A DNA stretch of 64,000 bases from Fictibacillus solisalsi (lineage in GTDB: Bacteria; Bacillota; Bacilli; Bacillales; Fictibacillaceae). How positions within the stretch are numbered: the first letter of the stretch is position 1; each line of letters begins with the position of its first letter. This document shows positions 29,743 to 38,528 of the stretch, piece by piece. Under the pieces are notes generated by a model. The model was not told the origin of the DNA. It made no database searches and saw only the letters and a program-made list of their open reading frames with translations. The stretch is from assembly GCF_900103485.1 (NCBI RefSeq), contig NZ_FNHW01000003.1, positions 162,338 through 226,337 of the forward strand, written 5' to 3'. Position numbers and translations under genes: made by a program.

Positions 29743-30615
29743 TTATCCTTTGGTTCCTGAGGTGATGTTGGAGCCTTCAATAAAGTACCGTTGAAAAAAG
29801 AAGAAGATGAGAATCACAGGTAGCAGGACAAGTACCGATGCTGACATCAAATAATGCCATTGGGTCTGCACCGTACCCTTGAAGGTCTGCAGTCCGATTT
29901 GAAGTGTATAGAGTTTCTCATCATTAATGTATAGCAATGGTCCCAGAAAATCATTCCATGCGCCATTAAAAGAAAGAATGGCCACGGTAATGACCGCGGG
30001 CTTCATGAGCGGCATCGCAAGCTTCCACCAGATCTGAAAATGGTTGGCGCCGTCAATTTTAGCTGCTTCAATCATCTCATCAGGAATGGTCTTGAAAAAC
30101 TGGCGCAGCAGAAAAATGAAAAATGCATTTCCGAAAAATGCGGGAACAATCAATGGTAAATACGTATTGATCCAGTGCAGCTTTGAAAAAAGAATATATT
30201 GGGGAATCATCATAACAAACCCCGGAATCAGCATGGTGGATAGAACAAGTGTAAACAGAAGATTCTTTCCTCTGAACCGGATTTTAGCAAAACCGTAAGC
30301 TACAAAAGAGTTCACTACGACGTTTCCAATCACTACACATACGGTAATAAAAATGGTATTGAGGGCCCACCGGGTGAAGGGTGCCGTTTGCCAGGCTTTC
30401 ACATAATTGCTCCACTGAAAGGAATCCGGCATAAATGAGGGCGGATATTGGGCAATCTCTCCCGGAGTTTTCAAAGACGTAGAGATCATCCACCAAACGG
30501 GTGACAGGATAACGATACTGCCAAGAAGCAGAAGCAAGAGAACAACAGATTTCTTCATTTTTCTTCTAAAGGACATGGTTTCATAGAACTTTGGTGTGTT
30601 CTGCCTCGTATTCAT
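29743..30615 (-). CDS. Carbohydrate ABC transporter permease, MalG type (system 2)
   Basis: The 290-residue protein has six membrane segments and the EAA loop DEMIEAAKIDGANHFQIWWKLAMPLMKP near residue 177. It overlaps the upstream permease gene by four bases (ATGA-type junction). It is the last gene of the second importer operon. Confidence 0.92.
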   Translation of the reverse strand: MNTRQNTPKFYETMSFRRKMKKSVVLLLLLLGSIVILSPVWWMISTSLKTPGEIAQYPPSFMPDSFQWSNYVKAWQTAPFTRWALNTIFITVCVVIGNVVVNSFVAYGFAKIRFRGKNLLFTLVLSTMLIPGFVMMIPQYILFSKLHWINTYLPLIVPAFFGNAFFIFLLRQFFKTIPDEMIEAAKIDGANHFQIWWKLAMPLMKPAVITVAILSFNGAWNDFLGPLLYINDEKLYTLQIGLQTFKGTVQTQWHYLMSASVLVLLPVILIFFFFQRYFIEGSNITSGTKG

Positions 30616-31595
30616 TTTTCATCCCCTCCGCCATAATGAACCCAATGTTTTCCGAATTTCAGGTTGATGACTGTTAAACCTAAGACGATTACGAACAGGA
30701 ACCATGCCATCGCTGATGCATATCCCATGTCAAAGACTTCAAATGCTTTGTTCCACATATGCAAATTATAGAACAGGAGGGAATTTACAGGACCTCCATC
30801 CCCATTTTCAGTCATTACGTACGCTTCCTGAAAGATTTGGAATCCTCCAATCAGGCTTGTTACAATATCAAAAAAGATGACAGGTGTGATCATGGGAAGC
30901 GTAATATGGAAAAACTTTCGAAAAGCACTCGCTCCATCAATATCTGCTGCTTCGTACATGGCTTTTGAAACTCCTTGGAGGCTGGCAAGGTACAAGAGCA
31001 TTCCGCCGCCAACGCTCCACATCTTCATGACAATTAATGCTGGTTTTGTCCATTCGGGGTCAAACAGCCAGGCCGGACCTCTGATGCCGAACCAGCTCAG
31101 TGCGGTGTTGACTAAACCTGTCGATGGGCTGAGAAGCTGCATCCATAGTAAATAAACAGCGACTCCCGATAGAACGGCAGGGAGATAATAAATGGTCCGG
31201 AACACTTTGATTCCGGGGATTTTTTGATTAAGAAGCACTGCCAAAAGGATAGCACCGGCCGTTGTCAATGGTACGGAAAAGGCTACGAAATATAAGGTGT
31301 TCCAGAGAGAGGTCCAGAACAATCCATCATTAAAAAACATATTATGATAATTTTGTGTTCCCACAAAATCCATTTTCGATGTGATATTGTAATTGGTAAA
31401 ACTGACATACAAAGAAAAAAGAAGCGGACCCAAAGTTAATGCCACAAACCCGATCAGCCATGGCGAAATAAATAAAAATCCTGATAATTCCTCACGTTTT
31501 CTTAAGGATTTTATCCTGTACTTTTTTACAGGTTCTGCAATGTCCTTTTGGGCAGCCTGTTTTCTTTTTTTTGTAGATTCATACGCTGTTTCCAT
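30612..31595 (-). CDS. Carbohydrate ABC transporter permease, MalF type (system 2)
   Basis: The 327-residue permease has a basic cytoplasmic N-terminus of about 40 residues, then six segments, and the EAA loop YEAADIDGASAFRKFFHITLPMITP near residue 223. The start is ATG 31595; a GTG directly before it at 31598 is equally possible, with GGGCGGG as a weak ribosome site. About 100 bases, including a hairpin, separate it from its binding-protein gene. Confidence 0.92.
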   Translation of the reverse strand: METAYESTKKRKQAAQKDIAEPVKKYRIKSLRKREELSGFLFISPWLIGFVALTLGPLLFSLYVSFTNYNITSKMDFVGTQNYHNMFFNDGLFWTSLWNTLYFVAFSVPLTTAGAILLAVLLNQKIPGIKVFRTIYYLPAVLSGVAVYLLWMQLLSPSTGLVNTALSWFGIRGPAWLFDPEWTKPALIVMKMWSVGGGMLLYLASLQGVSKAMYEAADIDGASAFRKFFHITLPMITPVIFFDIVTSLIGGFQIFQEAYVMTENGDGGPVNSLLFYNLHMWNKAFEVFDMGYASAMAWFLFVIVLGLTVINLKFGKHWVHYGGGDEK

Positions 31596-31666
31596 CACAG
31601 CATCCCGCCCTTCATTTAATTTTTTGCCAGCTGTTTGGCTGCGAATCCGCGTTTGGTGTGCATAAA

Positions 31667-31692
31667 CGGCCTGTCTTTGTGGCGACAGGCCG
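31667..31692 (-). promoter_or_regulatory. Intra-operon hairpin after the binding-protein gene (system 2)
   Basis: CGGCCTGTC 31667-31675 pairs with GACAGGCCG 31684-31692. It sits between the system 2 binding-protein stop and the first permease, the same place as the system 1 hairpin, with no sequence similarity between the two. Confidence 0.7.
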
Positions 31693-31699
31693 CTATTGC

Positions 31700-33019
31700 T
31701 TATTTCTTTAGTGATTGTTCTACCTTTGACTGTGCTTTTTTCAGCGCATTTTCCGGTTTTTCTTTTCCTAAAAGAACGGCATCGATTAACGGATTGATTT
31801 TGTTCTGATAATCAGGAGCATCTGCCGGAACCGGATTCATTGTCGTTACTTGTAAATTATCAACGGCCTCCTTATAAACCATTTTGTCGTTGCCGCTTAA
31901 TTTTGAAAGTGCATCTTCAGAAGCTTTCTTGTTTGCCACATTGTCAAAATTTTTGGATGCCCAGTAGGTTTGTGCTTGTTCTCCTGTCAAATATTTGATG
32001 AATTCAAAGGATTCTTTGGGATGTTTGGCTCCCTTCGGAATTTCAGCAACAAATCCGCCACCGTCGCTCCAATGCCTGGCATCTGAGGTTTTCGCAGGCA
32101 TTGGTGCCACCCCGAAATCCATGTCTTTTCCAAAATCCCTGATCTGTGTATAGAAGGTGGCAACGTCCACCCACATACCGACTTTTCCGGCAATGAAAGG
32201 ATTGGATTGTTCGCTCCCGAATTCGGCTTTGAAGGCATTTACATTTTCCGCACCAATCCGGTCATTCCAGCTTTTAAGCCACTTTAGTCCTTCCAATTTT
32301 TCAGGTGTGTTGATTTGTACCTCGTTGTCTTTAGACAGGAATCCTTTTCCGTTGTCGGCATTCATGAGCCAGCTTGGAGGCCCAAATGATCCCCATAACG
32401 GATAAAAGCCGATTCTCTCATACCGGTCACCGCTTTTTTTATCGAGCTTTTTGGCATACGCTTCAAGCTCGTCCCATGTCTTCGGAGGTTTATTTGGATC
32501 AAGTCCGGCTTCTTTAAATGCCTTTTTATTATAAAAAAGAAGTCGTGTATCGGTGTTGAATGGCACGGCGTACGGTTCATTTTTATACAGGACGGTATCC
32601 CACAGTCGTGGATAAAAATTGTCTTTAAAAGAGTCATCTTTTATATATTCAGATAAATTGGTAGATTGATTGTTTTTTGCGCGATGCTGTACGGAATTAA
32701 TGTCGTTAATGATGACATCGGGAGGATTACCGGCAGAAATAGCCGCCAGGTTCTTTGTCCAGATATCACCAAATGGCAGGAATGTGTGTTTTACATATAT
32801 ATCATCCTGTGATTGATTAAAATCATTAATGATTTTTTCAATAACAGGACGTCTTGTTTCGGACCCCCAGAATGTCCAAAAATTCAACGTGATTTTCCCT
32901 TTTTGAGCAGAACTGTCGCCGGAGCTTTCTTCTTGCGGCCCCCCCGCACTCCCCGAGCAGCCGGCAAGCATGCCCAGCAAAATCAAAATAGAGATAAATA
33001 AGACTGAAACCCTTTTCAT
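31700..33019 (-). CDS. Carbohydrate ABC transporter substrate-binding lipoprotein (system 2)
   Basis: The 439-residue lipoprotein has signal segment MKRVSVLFISILILLGMLAGC (lipobox LAGC) and the family 1 solute-binding fold, with LNFWTFWGSETRRPVIEKIINDFN and SDGGGFVAEIPKGAKHPKESFEFIKYL. Sequence similarity to the system 1 binding protein is low, so the ligand is probably different. I chose ATG 33019, behind AGGAGGTACTAC; the ORF extends 13 codons further without a site. First gene of its operon. Confidence 0.93.
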   Translation of the reverse strand: MKRVSVLFISILILLGMLAGCSGSAGGPQEESSGDSSAQKGKITLNFWTFWGSETRRPVIEKIINDFNQSQDDIYVKHTFLPFGDIWTKNLAAISAGNPPDVIINDINSVQHRAKNNQSTNLSEYIKDDSFKDNFYPRLWDTVLYKNEPYAVPFNTDTRLLFYNKKAFKEAGLDPNKPPKTWDELEAYAKKLDKKSGDRYERIGFYPLWGSFGPPSWLMNADNGKGFLSKDNEVQINTPEKLEGLKWLKSWNDRIGAENVNAFKAEFGSEQSNPFIAGKVGMWVDVATFYTQIRDFGKDMDFGVAPMPAKTSDARHWSDGGGFVAEIPKGAKHPKESFEFIKYLTGEQAQTYWASKNFDNVANKKASEDALSKLSGNDKMVYKEAVDNLQVTTMNPVPADAPDYQNKINPLIDAVLLGKEKPENALKKAQSKVEQSLKK

Positions 33020-33343
33020 GTAGTACCTCCTAGTAAATAAGTAACAGCTTCTATTCACAAAAAGCCGACCTTCTTAATTACCCAGATACTTTTGGATCGA
33101 AACCAATTTTCAACATTTTTTTTGAAAAAGTCTGATTTATTGATAAAAAGTATGTTGTTTTACTTGTTTTTATAGGGGATAATGGAGAATTTGGGAAAAT
33201 AGACGATTAAATACTGAGTTATTTTCACAACTTAATCATCAATTTTCCCAATACACACCCCTCTTTTGTACTGATACAATGAGATTAATACAAGGTTCGA
33301 CAAAAAATGGTATGCCATTTGTACCAGAAATGGATGTGGACAC
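33020..33343. other. Divergent intergenic region of the second sugar operon
   Basis: The region contains AT-rich promoter sequence for both flanking genes. AAATGG-TATG-CCATTT at 33305-33320 is a 6-bp-arm palindrome 24 bases ahead of the DJ-1-like start. I see no cre box and no regulator gene nearby. Confidence 0.5.
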
Positions 33344-33895
33344 ATGAAAAAGAGAGTGCTGGTTTATCTCTATCCCCAATTCCGGGAAGTAGAAATTATG
33401 GTGGCGCTGTCCGCCCTCAGCCGACATTACGAAATTTTAAGTTTTTCATTACCCCACGGTGGAATTACAAGTGAATGTGGGCTGCTTGTGCATCCGACCA
33501 TTAAAGTGAAAAACATTAATCCTTTGGAATACGACTTGCTGCTGCTCCCTGGTGGAAGACAGGCAGCAAGCCAGTCAGATCCTCGTCTTATTAGGCTGAT
33601 AAAGGGCTTCGACAGAGATGGAGTCCGTATTGCTGCTATTGGCTCAGGCGTGTTAATTGCCGGAAAAGCAGGGATACTGGAAAATAAAAGCTATTCAGCC
33701 CCTCATTTGGAGGAGGAAAACAGAAAAGTGAAGGAGTGGCTGACAGGGCGTGCCGTGAACCGGCAGGTAGTTGAAGACAAAAATATAATAACGGCAAAGA
33801 ACAATGCATATATTGATTTTGGGCTGCTGATCGGGGACCGGCTGGGGTGCTTTTCCAGTATTGACGATTATAATCTGTATAAAGGCACATTGTAG
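33344..33895 (+). CDS. DJ-1/PfpI-family protein lacking the usual nucleophile Cys
   Basis: The 183-residue protein follows the DJ-1/PfpI fold: strand VLVYLYPQFREVEIMVAL, glutamate at the E15-like position (REVE), LLLLPGGRQA near residue 66, and the nucleophile elbow AAIGSGVLIAGKAGIL near residue 97. In active members the elbow is AICxG; here Gly-Ser stands in place of Cys. The group includes peptidases, glyoxalases and stress proteins; without Cys it is likely a binding protein or has lost activity. The start ATG at 33344 is preceded by TGGACAC, a weak ribosome site. Confidence 0.8.
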   Translation: MKKRVLVYLYPQFREVEIMVALSALSRHYEILSFSLPHGGITSECGLLVHPTIKVKNINPLEYDLLLLPGGRQAASQSDPRLIRLIKGFDRDGVRIAAIGSGVLIAGKAGILENKSYSAPHLEEENRKVKEWLTGRAVNRQVVEDKNIITAKNNAYIDFGLLIGDRLGCFSSIDDYNLYKGTL

Positions 33896-33967
33896 AACGA
33901 AATGTCCATGGGATTCCGGAACTGCCCATGCTAAAATAAGGATTATCAAATAAAGGAGCTGTACATT

Positions 33968-34132
33968 GTGTCAACTCTTCTTATTTCAATTTTGATTTCC
34001 GTTATTATTATTTTGTTTGTTCTTGTAGTATTTGTTTTGGCTATTTCAAAAGGATATGCGTATAAACACACAGTGGACAGCCTGGACGATAATCCCCATC
34101 TTAAAAAAAGAGAAAACTCGGGAGACGCCTGA
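33968..34132 (+). CDS. Small single-span membrane protein, YtzI-like
   Basis: The 54-residue protein has one membrane segment (about 4-26) and a polar tail with SKGYAYKHTVDSLDDNP, which resembles the YtzI group of bacilli. Its function is unknown. The GTG start at 33968 follows AAAGGAG nine bases before. A clear terminator follows at 34151, so it is a true short gene, possibly cotranscribed with the DJ-1-like gene. Confidence 0.75.
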   Translation: MSTLLISILISVIIILFVLVVFVLAISKGYAYKHTVDSLDDNPHLKKRENSGDA

Positions 34133-34150
34133 TCGGTCTGCCGCAAAAAG

Positions 34151-34184
34151 AGCACTGCTGAAGGATTCAGCAGTGCTTTTTTGT
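34151..34184 (+). terminator. Terminator after the YtzI-like gene
   Basis: AGCACTGCTGA 34151-34161 and TCAGCAGTGCT 34167-34177 form an 11-bp stem followed by TTTTT. Confidence 0.9.
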
Positions 34185-34318
34185 TGGAATATTTTTCACG
34201 ATGAGTAGAAGGAATTGAAATTGGTACTGGAAAGTTTGCGGGCAAGAAGAGATAATAAATATGAGAGCGCATACACGGTGTGTTTTTTTTTACAAAAAAG
34301 AAGGATAAAGGAGAAATT

Positions 34319-35245
34319 ATGTTAAAAGTAATTAAACCTGCTTCACCCTTTGATTTCTCTAAAATGCTCCGAAGGGTGAAGAGTCATGGGAAAAATAACA
34401 TTGTCAATGCTGATTTGGAGAGCCAGTCGTACAAACGCATGGTTCATGTCGGGGACCGGCCGGTATTACTTAATGTTAAGGCCAGCGGCAGCGTGGATGA
34501 GGCAGAACTTTTGATTGATCAGCCGGATGATCTGAACCAGGAGGAAAAGGAAGAACTGAATGTTATTGTCACACGCATGTTTTCAACTGACATTGATCTT
34601 AAACAATTTTATTCCCAATTTTCGGGACACAGGCAGATTGCGCCTCTTATCACGTCATTTTACGGCTTACGCCTGGTGACCGATCCGGACTTGTTCGAAT
34701 CAATGGTAAAAATCATCGTTGGACAACAGGTAAATCTCACGTTTGCCGGTGTGCTGATCGACCGTCTCATTGATCTTGCGGGTGAGCATCTGGAAGTGAA
34801 TGGTGAACCTTTCTCCATTTTTCCGTCAGTGGAGAAGATGGCAGCTCTTGATTATCAGGAGCTGAGAGAACTACAGTTCAGCCAACGAAAAGCAGAATAC
34901 ATTATTGATTTTGCCAGGATGATTGCAGACGGAAAACTAGATGTTGATGCCCTCTGGGGGATGAGCGATGAAGAGGTAATGGAAATGCTACTGCCGATCA
35001 GGGGAGTTGGACGTTGGACCATTGAATGCCTTCTCATCTTTGCCATGGGGAGGGCGAATGTGCTCCCGGCTGCCGATATTGGTTTAAGAAACGGAGTTCG
35101 TAATGCATGGGGGCTGGATTACCAGCCAACAGAAGAAGATGTCAGAAGACTCGCGGAGGACTGGCACCCGTGGAGTACGTATATTACCTATTATCTGTGG
35201 GAAAGCCTTGCGGCTGAGCCTGTTGTAAAAGATTTGCAGATTTAG
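34319..35245 (+). CDS. DNA-3-methyladenine glycosylase II (AlkA-type)
   Basis: The 308-residue protein has an N-terminal AlkA_N-like domain and a HhH-GPD domain with the hairpin LLPIRGVGRWTIE near residue 224 and the catalytic aspartate in PAADIGLRNG (about residue 254). It removes alkylated purines from DNA. I chose ATG 34319 behind AAGGAG; the upstream start at 34280 adds a basic stretch. The gene for a CBS protein follows 20 bases later. Confidence 0.9.
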   Translation: MLKVIKPASPFDFSKMLRRVKSHGKNNIVNADLESQSYKRMVHVGDRPVLLNVKASGSVDEAELLIDQPDDLNQEEKEELNVIVTRMFSTDIDLKQFYSQFSGHRQIAPLITSFYGLRLVTDPDLFESMVKIIVGQQVNLTFAGVLIDRLIDLAGEHLEVNGEPFSIFPSVEKMAALDYQELRELQFSQRKAEYIIDFARMIADGKLDVDALWGMSDEEVMEMLLPIRGVGRWTIECLLIFAMGRANVLPAADIGLRNGVRNAWGLDYQPTEEDVRRLAEDWHPWSTYITYYLWESLAAEPVVKDLQI

Positions 35246-35265
35246 ATAGCTAGGAGGAAGGTATC

Positions 35266-35682
35266 GTGAATATTGCTTTTTTTCTTTTGCCGAAAGAACA
35301 GGTTGCCTTTTTGAAAACAAATTCAACCGTCCGTCAGGCGCTGGAAAAACTCGAACACCATCGATACACGGCAGTCCCGGTGCTTGACGATAAAGGAAGA
35401 TATTCTGAAACTGTCACTGAAGGGGATCTTTTGTGGACGATCAAAAATACACCCGGACTGAACTTTGAAACAAGCCATCGGTTTTCCATATCGGGTATAA
35501 AAAAAGAGCGGTTGATTAAATCGGTTTACATTAACGCTCAAATGGAAGATCTCCTGAGTTTGATAGCAACCCAAAATTTTGTTCCGGTGGTGGATGATAA
35601 TGATGTATTCATCGGCATCGTCCGCCGAAGCGACATTATTGAATATTGCTCAAATCAGCTTTTTGCAATAAAAGGAAGTTAG
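35266..35682 (+). CDS. CBS-domain protein (two CBS motifs)
   Basis: The 138-residue protein consists of two tandem CBS modules (about 12-65 and 75-135), seen as TAVPVLDDKGRYSETVTEGDLLW and NFVPVVDDNDVFIGIVRRSDII. CBS pairs bind adenine nucleotides and sense energy state or c-di-AMP; no effector domain is fused. The GTG start follows AGGAGGAAGG. It lies five bases from the acetyltransferase gene, so the three genes from 34319 probably form an operon. Confidence 0.88.
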   Translation: MNIAFFLLPKEQVAFLKTNSTVRQALEKLEHHRYTAVPVLDDKGRYSETVTEGDLLWTIKNTPGLNFETSHRFSISGIKKERLIKSVYINAQMEDLLSLIATQNFVPVVDDNDVFIGIVRRSDIIEYCSNQLFAIKGS

Positions 35683-35687
35683 CGAAT

Positions 35688-36251
35688 ATGGAAACAGTCT
35701 CAATCATTCCTTCATTTCCCGAACTTTTCACCCAGCGGTATCATCTGAGAAAAATTGAAGAAAGCGATGCCCTGGATCTGCATGAAGTATATTCCGATTC
35801 CGAGGTTGTAAAGTATTGGGGAGTAGCTCCATTTGAATCCATCGAACAGACGGCTTCACTCATCAGGGATTTTCAGAACGGGTTCAGTACTGGGGCAACC
35901 ATTCGCTGGGGAATCGCGGAAATAACAAGTGGAAGAGTAATTGGAACCTGCGGTTTTCACAATTGGGCAAAAAAGAAATGGCGCGCGGAAGTTGGATATG
36001 AAATACGGAGAAGTGAATGGCGAAAGGGTGTCATGTCGGAGGTATTAAGTGTCATATTGCCTTATGGTTTTCAGAGAATGGAGCTTAACCGCATTGGCGC
36101 GCTCATTCATCCTGATAATTTCCGTTCTGCCAAACTGGCAGTAAAATTAGGCTTTCAGGCGGAAGGACAACTAAGGGATTATCAGTTTGTGGAGGGGGAA
36201 TTTCAGGATTTGGTGATGTTCAGCTTACTGAAGAAGGATACAAAATGGTGA
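35688..36251 (+). CDS. GNAT-family N-acetyltransferase (RimJ-like)
   Basis: The 187-residue protein has the GNAT fold with RYHLRKIEESDALDLHEVYSD near the start, the acetyl-CoA loop VGYEIRRSEWRKGVMSEVL near residue 110, and LNRIGALIHPDNFRSAKLAVKLGFQAEG. It resembles the RimJ/RimL ribosomal-protein acetyltransferase group. The acceptor is unknown. ATG 35688 follows AAGGAAG; the longer frame overlaps the CBS gene. Confidence 0.88.
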   Translation: METVSIIPSFPELFTQRYHLRKIEESDALDLHEVYSDSEVVKYWGVAPFESIEQTASLIRDFQNGFSTGATIRWGIAEITSGRVIGTCGFHNWAKKKWRAEVGYEIRRSEWRKGVMSEVLSVILPYGFQRMELNRIGALIHPDNFRSAKLAVKLGFQAEGQLRDYQFVEGEFQDLVMFSLLKKDTKW

Positions 36252-36271
36252 GCCTATTATTATTTGATATC

Positions 36272-36305
36272 AAAAAAAGATGGCGGGAAAATGCCATCTT
36301 TTTTT
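36272..36305. terminator. Bidirectional terminator before the second uppP
   Basis: AAAGATGGC and GCCATCTTT form a 9-bp stem with A and T tracts at the two sides, between convergent genes at 35688 and 36319. Confidence 0.9.
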
Positions 36306-36318
36306 GATGATTCAGATT

Positions 36319-37131
36319 TTAAAGCCAGATCATTGCAGCCAAAACTGCAGCAAGGATAAAACGGTAATAGGCAAATGGTGTCAGCTTTACTTTAGCGATC
36401 AAACGAATAAAGAAAAGGATAGCAACAACTGCTACGATAAAGGCAGTAACAAATCCTGTAACAAAAAACGGCAGGTCGCTTGCGCTTAAATAATCCCAGC
36501 TTTTATAGAGGTCAAGTCCACTGGCTGCAATCATGATCGGCACCGCAAGAATAAACGTAAAATCAGCCGCTGTTCGATGGCTTAAGCCCATCAAAACACC
36601 ACCGGAAATGGTAGCACCGGAACGTGAGAAGCCCGGCCACAATGCAAGACACTGAAACAAACCGATGATAAAGGCTTGCTTGTACGTAATTTGGTCAAGA
36701 GTGGCTGCCGTGATCTTCTTTTTTTTCTTTTCAGCATAAATCATCAGCAGTCCGCCGACAATCAAGCTGAATACAACCGTACTTGTTGAGAACAAATACT
36801 TTTTTACGGCATCGTGAACGAGAAGTCCGATCACAACCGCGGGCAGCATACCGCAAAAGATATGAATCAGATTCAAATGGCCCTTTTGCCCATCCTCAGA
36901 TTCGATTTTGCCCACACCGAGAAGGCTCCACAGCCTTTTCCAGTATAGGACTACAACAGCCAGGATGGAACCAAGCTGTATCACAATTTCAAACGTTTTT
37001 GCTTTATCTCCTGTAAATCCTAAAAAGTGCCCTGCGATAATTAAATGTCCAGTAGAAGAAACCGGAAGAAACTCTGTCAGTCCCTCAACCAGACCCATAA
37101 TAATGGCAATCCAAAGAAACAATACATTCAC
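36319..37131 (-). CDS. uppP: Undecaprenyl-diphosphatase, second copy (BacA/UppP)
   Basis: The 270-residue protein carries the family motifs [18 protein letters not shown] near residue 15 and [14 protein letters not shown] near residue 171, and eight membrane segments. It is closer to the canonical UppP than the copy at 294. The start is GTG 37131; the ribosome site (AACAGGCTG) is weak. A paired G/C-rich terminator lies beyond its stop on the opposite side. Confidence 0.93.
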   Translation of the reverse strand: MNVLFLWIAIIMGLVEGLTEFLPVSSTGHLIIAGHFLGFTGDKAKTFEIVIQLGSILAVVVLYWKRLWSLLGVGKIESEDGQKGHLNLIHIFCGMLPAVVIGLLVHDAVKKYLFSTSTVVFSLIVGGLLMIYAEKKKKKITAATLDQITYKQAFIIGLFQCLALWPGFSRSGATISGGVLMGLSHRTAADFTFILAVPIMIAASGLDLYKSWDYLSASDLPFFVTGFVTAFIVAVVAILFFIRLIAKVKLTPFAYYRFILAAVLAAMIWL

Positions 37132-37268
37132 CAGCCTGTTCGTAATTTAATCAAACTCTTACCTATTATAAAAGAAAACCGCTAAAAAACATATAAAGAT
37201 TATGTGACAACGTAAGCTTAAAAAGCGGCTAGCGGTTCCGGCTCCCGTTAAACTGTTCGATGGAGCAT

Positions 37269-37300
37269 CAAAAAAAGAGACGGCACGCGGCCGCCTCTCT
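37269..37300 (-). terminator. Terminator of the 3D-domain wall protein gene
   Basis: On the reverse strand GAGAGGCGGC pairs with GCCGTCTC, with one bulge, followed by six T. It lies 20 bases beyond the stop codon. Confidence 0.8.
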
Positions 37301-37320
37301 TAACCAAAGCTTTTTTCTGA

Positions 37321-38232
37321 TTAATCAAGAACAGTAACTTTAACTGTTTTTCTTCCCCATTGGTTGGCAGTATCCTTGGAAGGATAGAATACGTCGATTC
37401 GGTTGCCATTGATCGCTCCGCCAGTGTCAGCTGCTGTTGCATAGCCATATCCTTCAACATACACTTTGGAATTTAAAGGAATAACATCAGGGTCAACGGC
37501 AATGACTTTTGCATTAGGGTTAGATTTTAGGTTTGTCCCATTCGCCGTTACACCGCTGCAGCCGTTGCAGCTTGCTGTGTAAGCTGTTGATTCCACAGAA
37601 ATGGTTTTACCCTGCTTTTTCTGTGCGGGTGCTTTTGTTTCTTGTGCTTCAGCTTTTGGAGCAGAAGCAGTTGCAGTTTTCTGTGCCGGAGCAGCAGATT
37701 GAACCTCTGTTTTTACACGAACGCCATTATCGCTGTAAAGGGCCTTAATGGTTTGAGGTCCGGTGATTCCGTCAATACCGATTCCTTTAGCAGTCTGGAA
37801 AGCTTTAACCGCTCTTACGGTAACAGGCCCATAAATTCCATCAACCGTATAGTTGTAGAAACCTTGGTCCTTTAATTCGCTTTGCAATCCGGAAACAGCA
37901 TAGCCTTTGCTGCCCTGTTGCAAAAGATTGGATTTATTTAAAGAAGATTGAAGCAGGGCTTCTGCTGTTTGTTTTCCTGTAATCCCATCTACTTTAAGTC
38001 CGTTTTTCTTTTGAAAATCCTTCACGGAAGCCGTTGTGATATCTCCATAGTAACCTGTTGTTTTGGTGTAATGGAAATACCCTTTATCTTTTAGTGATTG
38101 CTGCAATTGGTGTACGTCTTTATCCCACATGCCTTGTTTTAATGTATGGTCCCCTAACGCGGCTTCCCCTACTATTGGAGAACCCATTATTACTCCAGTG
38201 ATCGCTCCTGTTGCAATTACTTTTTTTAACAT
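37321..38232 (-). CDS. Secreted cell-wall protein with two PG-binding modules and a 3D domain
   Basis: The 303-residue product has a signal peptide (ending about GEAA, residue 24), two peptidoglycan_binding_1 modules (about 30-88 and 103-155), an Ala/Gln/Lys-rich linker, and a C-terminal 3D domain with its three aspartates in VDPDVIPL, AADTGGAI and NRIDVFY, typical of YocH/YabE-like muralytic proteins. The start ATG follows AGGAGGTACTACAT. Its N-terminal AALGDHTLKQGM matches the NlpC/P60 protein at 22722. A WalR-type box lies upstream. Confidence 0.92.
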   Translation of the reverse strand: MLKKVIATGAITGVIMGSPIVGEAALGDHTLKQGMWDKDVHQLQQSLKDKGYFHYTKTTGYYGDITTASVKDFQKKNGLKVDGITGKQTAEALLQSSLNKSNLLQQGSKGYAVSGLQSELKDQGFYNYTVDGIYGPVTVRAVKAFQTAKGIGIDGITGPQTIKALYSDNGVRVKTEVQSAAPAQKTATASAPKAEAQETKAPAQKKQGKTISVESTAYTASCNGCSGVTANGTNLKSNPNAKVIAVDPDVIPLNSKVYVEGYGYATAADTGGAINGNRIDVFYPSKDTANQWGRKTVKVTVLD

Positions 38233-38340
38233 ATGTAGTACCTCCTAAAGTACGAAAAGTTTAGTTAAAAAGGATATGATTTCCTTGATAGCCACAATTG
38301 CCATTGTACAGGTAGAGTATGACAGGCAGGTTAGAGGAAG

Positions 38341-38357
38341 GTAACAAAACCGTTACA
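38341..38357 (-). promoter_or_regulatory. WalR-type box upstream of the 3D-domain gene
   Basis: On the reverse strand TGTAAC-GGTTT-TGTTAC fits the WalR consensus with five-base spacing at all twelve positions. It is about 110 bases upstream of the start codon. Confidence 0.7.
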
Positions 38358-38528
38358 TAATTATTTCAAAATAGTAGTAAAATCATCCATTAATTGAACA
38401 GTCCTCGGCTGTTTCTCCTACCAATAGGGGATTTATGGATTTTTCAAGCTGTAATTCTTTATAATATTTAGAAAACTGGTAAACTTGTACCGTACCTATT
38501 TTTCTAAATCGAAAGGTGGAAAATGATT

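Noticed and set aside
33305..33320. cre or LacI operator for the second sugar operon
   Set aside because: AAATGGTATGCCATTT is palindromic but lacks the central CG and flanks of a cre or LacI site; reported only as an unassigned palindrome.
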